This document shows, piece by piece, positions 13,230 to 14,424 of a stretch of DNA of 14,424 nucleotides. The notes below the pieces were generated by a model. That model was given only the letters and a program-made list of their open reading frames with translations. It had not been told where the DNA came from and did no database searches. Made by a program: the position numbers and the translations under genes. Every line of letters starts with the position of its first letter. Within the stretch, counting starts at the first letter, position 1. Location of the stretch: the NCBI GenBank assembly GCA_023406965.1, contig JAEXTI010000298.1, positions 1 through 14,424 on the forward strand, given 5' to 3'. This DNA comes from Chloroflexota bacterium (lineage in GTDB: Bacteria > Chloroflexota > Anaerolineae > Anaerolineales > Anaerolineaceae).

Positions 13230-14231
13230 ATGATCGCTTTTTCGCAGAATTTGGACAAGACTCGCCTGATCGGGCGTATCGATCCCGGCGGATCAAGCGG
13301 GCCGGTGTTGTATTACGCGGGCAGCTATCTGAGCGCGCGGTTTCGAGGCTCGGTGTTGCGATTGAACGTCTCGGACGAGGGCGGCTGGAACGAGCGGGCC
13401 AACGAGGTTGGGTTTGTGGTGGACGGGGAATTGTCCATCTGCCCGTTGATCAAAGGGGGAGCGCGCCAGACCCTGGAGGTTGTTTGCGGCCCGGGTGAGC
13501 ATGACCTGGAGATTTACAAGTTGCAAGGCCCCGGCAACGGGCGCGGCAGCCTGACCTTGCATGGCTTGGATCTGGGTCTGGATGGAGAACTCCTACCCCC
13601 GCCGACCCTCCCGGCACGTAAGCTGGAGGCTTATGGCGATTCGGTCACCGAAGGCGAAGGCTCGCTGTGCGCCGAAGGGACGCATGATTGTGGTGCCAAC
13701 AGCGGCTGGCATTCATACACCAACAGGCTGGCCCGTGCTCTGGGTGTGCAGGTTCACAACAACGGTGTGGGCGGGCTGGCGGTGCGCGACCACACCGGCT
13801 GGTACGAAAGCGGCGAAACGGGCCTGGAGACGACCTTCGATAAGCTCAACCCATGCGGGCCGGATAAGACCTCCTGGGATTTTGCGCGCTACACCCCCGA
13901 CCTGGTGCTGATGGCGATGGGGGTAAACGACCAGAGTAAGCACGGCTTTGACGATTTGCCTTTATGGAAGGAAACCTACAAACGCATCGTGCGCGAGATC
14001 CACGCCCGGCACGGAGGCGGCGATTTGCCCTTCTTGTTTGCCGTGGCCCCGATCAATGTCCAGGAGGCCTACCGCAATGTGGCCGAGGTGGTGGCTGAGC
14101 TGAAGGCGGATGGGCTGAATGCATGGTTTTACCGCTACGGTTTCGAGGTGAACGGACATCCCAACCGGCCCGAATCAGAGCGCATGGCCCGCGAGTTGCA
14201 GAAGTTCATTCGGGAAAATCGCCTGATTTGA
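13230..14231 (+). CDS. CE2-like SGNH carbohydrate esterase
   Basis: This 333-residue enzyme has an N-terminal jelly-roll-type beta domain (about 8-118) and an SGNH/GDSL hydrolase domain (about 130-333), the layout of CE2 acetyl esterases. Block I is YGDSVTEGEG with nucleophile Ser138, block II is NNGVGGLAVRD, block III is MAMGVND (228-234), and the catalytic His is in NGHPN (H310). CE2 enzymes remove acetyl groups from sugars or xylan; the substrate here is unknown. No signal peptide is seen, so it may act inside the cell on imported oligosaccharides. ATG 13230 has GGAG 8 nt upstream and starts just before the first beta-strand. The frame also opens at GTG 13113, but those 39 residues look non-domain and the GTG lies in the terminal repeat of the adjacent element. 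Confidence 0.83.
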   Translation: MIAFSQNLDKTRLIGRIDPGGSSGPVLYYAGSYLSARFRGSVLRLNVSDEGGWNERANEVGFVVDGELSICPLIKGGARQTLEVVCGPGEHDLEIYKLQGPGNGRGSLTLHGLDLGLDGELLPPPTLPARKLEAYGDSVTEGEGSLCAEGTHDCGANSGWHSYTNRLARALGVQVHNNGVGGLAVRDHTGWYESGETGLETTFDKLNPCGPDKTSWDFARYTPDLVLMAMGVNDQSKHGFDDLPLWKETYKRIVREIHARHGGGDLPFLFAVAPINVQEAYRNVAEVVAELKADGLNAWFYRYGFEVNGHPNRPESERMARELQKFIRENRLI

Positions 14232-14424
14232 GTTCCTCACATACCTTGCAGATTCATTGCAGTTGCATGAGTCTAACGTTTCTGTAAGGCGAATCCCAGC
14301 AACTTTCGAGTAGGATGGGGTTGTATTTATTGCTGCGGCATACAGGTCATAGTCCTCATTTCATTTTTTCTTTCCAAAGTATGTCTCAAGTTATTGTGTG
14401 GATGTGTCTTGCGGCGGATGCGTC
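14232..14424. other. Right-edge region with no supported gene
   Basis: No terminator, RNA or strong promoter is visible. An ATG at 14381 opens a plus-strand frame that stays open for the 14 codons to the edge (MSQVIVWMCLAADA), but no ribosome-binding site precedes it. It could be the start of another gene; this cannot be decided from the window. Confidence 0.3.

Noticed and set aside
1..14424. CRISPR array, tRNA or rRNA genes
   Set aside because: No regularly spaced short repeats, tRNA cloverleaf arms or conserved rRNA segments were seen on either strand by eye.

Overview
The window looks like chromosomal DNA of a Gram-positive-like or monoderm bacterium, most plausibly a Chloroflexota (Anaerolineae-type) lineage. 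This is an inference from moderate GC, Pro/Thr-rich surface-protein linkers, a DUF3105/DUF305 pair, a ChvE/MmsAB sugar transporter and cytoplasmic signalling fusions. No marker gene confirms it. There is no rRNA, tRNA, CRISPR array or transposase gene.

Layout. (1) Positions 1-49 carry the first codons of a minus-strand gene that leaves the window. (2) Positions 127-226 hold a G-rich palindromic repeat. (3) Positions 240-1568, minus strand, are a two-gene operon for membrane-anchored DUF3105 and DUF305 proteins, with a good promoter at 1624-1652. (4) Positions 1752-8700, plus strand, form the core of the window: a cytoplasmic fusion of a degenerate sugar-type ABC ATPase with a complete NarL-type histidine kinase, then a lipoprotein made of two nearly identical ChvE-like sugar-binding domains in tandem, then the two-domain ATPase (mmsA-like) and the permease (mmsB-like). 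(5) Positions 12834-8805, minus strand, run GNAT acetyltransferase, membrane-anchored beta-sandwich protein, GAF-HD-GYP phosphodiesterase and MATE exporter. (6) Positions 12860-13125 are a transposase-less, MITE-like element with 16-bp terminal inverted repeats, carrying two inverted copies of the same G-rich repeat seen at 127-207. (7) Positions 13230-14231, plus strand, encode a CE2-like SGNH carbohydrate esterase. (8) The last ~190 bp hold no supported gene.

How it may work together. The binding protein would capture a monosaccharide, MmsB would move it across the membrane, and MmsA would power this. The upstream kinase fusion has no membrane segment. Its ABC half keeps Walker A, Q-loop and Walker B but has lost the signature glycine and the H-loop histidine. 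It may therefore be a nucleotide- or transporter-docked sensor that reports transporter state or energy state to an unseen response regulator. This fusion beside a tandem-duplicated sugar receptor is the most novel feature of the window. Hairpins upstream of the binding-protein gene and between it and mmsA suggest its expression is set separately from the membrane components.
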